This document shows, one piece after another, positions 14,146-14,927 of a stretch of DNA of 14,927 nt (its first letter is position 1; each line of letters starts with the position of its first letter). The position numbers and the translations under genes are program-made. Under the pieces are notes generated by a model. The model was not told the origin of the DNA, searched no databases, and worked only from the letters and a program-made list of their open reading frames with translations. Source of the stretch: an uncultured Lachnobacterium sp. (GTDB taxonomy: Bacteria > Bacillota > Clostridia > Lachnospirales > Lachnospiraceae); the NCBI GenBank assembly GCA_937889225.1, contig CALAST010000006.1:1-14927 (forward strand). Direction: 5' to 3'.

Positions 14146-14745
14146 ATGAAAATACTGTTTATTGCAGATGAAGAATGGGAAGGTTACTGGGATTATTTCC
14201 GCAAAGAGGACTTTGCGGAAATAGACCTCATTGTCTCATGTGGAGATTTAAAAGCGTCATATTTAAGTTTTTTAGCAACAATGACATCAATTCCGGTATT
14301 GTATGTACATGGAAATCACGATGATTCATACGAGAGCGAACCACCGGAAGGATGTATTTGTATTGAAGACGATATCTTTGAATATGAAGGTGTGCGTTTG
14401 CTTGGGTTAGGTGGTTGCCATCGTTATAAAGAAGGTAAAAATCAGTATACGGAAAAGCAGATGGAACGAAGGGTAAGACGTTTGTGGCTAAAATTCTGGC
14501 AAAAGAAAGGCTTTGATATATTGGTAACACACGCCCCGGCAAAAGGAATCAATGACCAAGACACGATGACGCATAAAGGATTTGAGGTATTTAACAAACT
14601 TATTGAGAAATACGAACCGAAAATGTTTGTGCATGGGCATGTACATATGAAATATAATAGAGACATTCCGCGGGAGGATATTGCAGGGAAGACAAAAGTT
14701 ATTAATGCATTTAGCCATTATGCGGTGGAGATTTTTACAGAGTGA
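14146..14745 (+). CDS. Calcineurin-like metallophosphoesterase family protein
   Basis: A 199-residue metallophosphoesterase domain. Metal-site motifs visible: Asp8 in FIADEEW, Gly33-Asp34 (SCGDLK), GNHD at 56-59, His129 (VTHAPAKG) and HGHVH at 163-167. The first motif is normally D-x-H; here it reads D-E-E, so the histidine is missing. From memory, a clostridial subfamily starting ADEE is common, so this is probably a subfamily trait, not damage. A basic segment KQMERRVRRLWLKFWQKK (104-121) sits between the core halves. The ATG is one base after the upstream stop and has AGAGG within the end of that gene, implying coupled translation. The substrate is unknown; phosphodiesterase action on a nucleotide would suit the nucleoside-binding partner, but that is inference. 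Confidence 0.88.
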   Translation: MKILFIADEEWEGYWDYFRKEDFAEIDLIVSCGDLKASYLSFLATMTSIPVLYVHGNHDDSYESEPPEGCICIEDDIFEYEGVRLLGLGGCHRYKEGKNQYTEKQMERRVRRLWLKFWQKKGFDILVTHAPAKGINDQDTMTHKGFEVFNKLIEKYEPKMFVHGHVHMKYNRDIPREDIAGKTKVINAFSHYAVEIFTE

Positions 14746-14826
14746 AATGATGAGGCAAGGAAATAGAACATAGGGATGTTTAAAATAAAAAAATTTTATG
14801 ATTTTACAAAAAACATAAATTTATGC

Positions 14827-14855
14827 TTGCAATTTGTTTTTATTTATGTTAATAT
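14827..14855 (+). promoter_or_regulatory. Promoter of the tRNA-Leu gene
   Basis: TTGCAA (14827-14832), a 17-base spacer and TAATAT (14850-14855), with TGT directly before the -10 giving an extended -10. Transcription would begin near 14862, about 13 bases before the tRNA. Confidence 0.65.
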
Positions 14856-14874
14856 TCATATGTTCGTAAGAAAT

Positions 14875-14927
14875 GCCGGCATGTCGGAATGGCAGACGAG
14901 GCAGACTCAAAATCTGTTGTTGGCAAC
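14875..14927 (+). tRNA. tRNA-Leu (anticodon CAA), 3' part outside window
   Basis: The 5' acceptor strand GCCGGCA (14875-14881) is followed by the D-arm with GGAATGGCAGACGAG, typical of tRNA-Leu, and by an anticodon arm GCAGA-CTCAAAA-TCTGT whose loop places CAA at 14908-14910 (reading UUG codons). The beginning of the long class II variable arm is visible (TGTTGGCAAC) before the sequence ends. The 3' acceptor and T-arm cannot be checked. Confidence 0.92.

Noticed and set aside
14777..14826. Terminator between the phosphoesterase gene and tRNA-Leu
   Set aside because: Only short A/T-only inverted repeats (ATAAAA/TTTTAT, CATAAATTTATG) are present with no GC stem, so termination is not supported.

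Overview
The window looks like a chromosomal segment from a low-GC, motile or chemotactic, spore-lineage Firmicute, most likely a Lachnospiraceae (Roseburia/Butyrivibrio-type) clostridium. The reasons are the cysE-cysS-mrnC-rlmB-sigH gene order typical of Firmicutes, a tRNA-Cys T-box leader, a MecA adaptor, a CheC/FliY-type phosphatase paired with CheY, and clean AGGAGG-type ribosome binding sites. The genus is an inference; no rRNA gene is present to confirm it.

Positions 1-3640 hold the 3' half of carB (cut by the window edge), an LL-diaminopimelate aminotransferase gene (dapL), and a broken nadE that lost its middle and changed frame. A short glycosyltransferase-like peptide fused in frame upstream of dapL may be another remnant. 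This block is visibly richer in G+C than the rest. Positions 3641-4162 contain no intact gene, only a decayed coiled-coil fragment. At 4163-5224 lies an unrecognised, extremely E/K/Q-rich soluble protein, closed by a strong terminator hairpin.

Positions 5270-8409 form the cysteine supply and use unit: promoter, T-box leader with a UGC specifier and a UGGA acceptor-binding bulge, cysE (O-acetylserine synthesis), cysS (cysteinyl-tRNA synthetase), and overlapping mrnC (Mini-RNase III). rlmB (23S rRNA 2'-O-methyltransferase) follows, then sigH and mecA (stationary phase/development sigma factor and Clp adaptor). A convergent bicistron on the minus strand, cheC-like then cheY, ends at a good terminator (10951-10987) facing mecA.

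The right end (12243-14745) is the least explained part: a 633-residue protein without a signal peptide that joins a ParB-like N-terminal domain to a Bmp/PnrA-type ligand-binding domain, separated by one base from a calcineurin-like phosphoesterase gene. The window ends inside a tRNA-Leu(CAA) gene with its own promoter. A palindromic element with the core TTACTGGTCATGT...ACAGTAA occurs twice, upstream of the T-box operon promoter and upstream of the ParB-Bmp gene.
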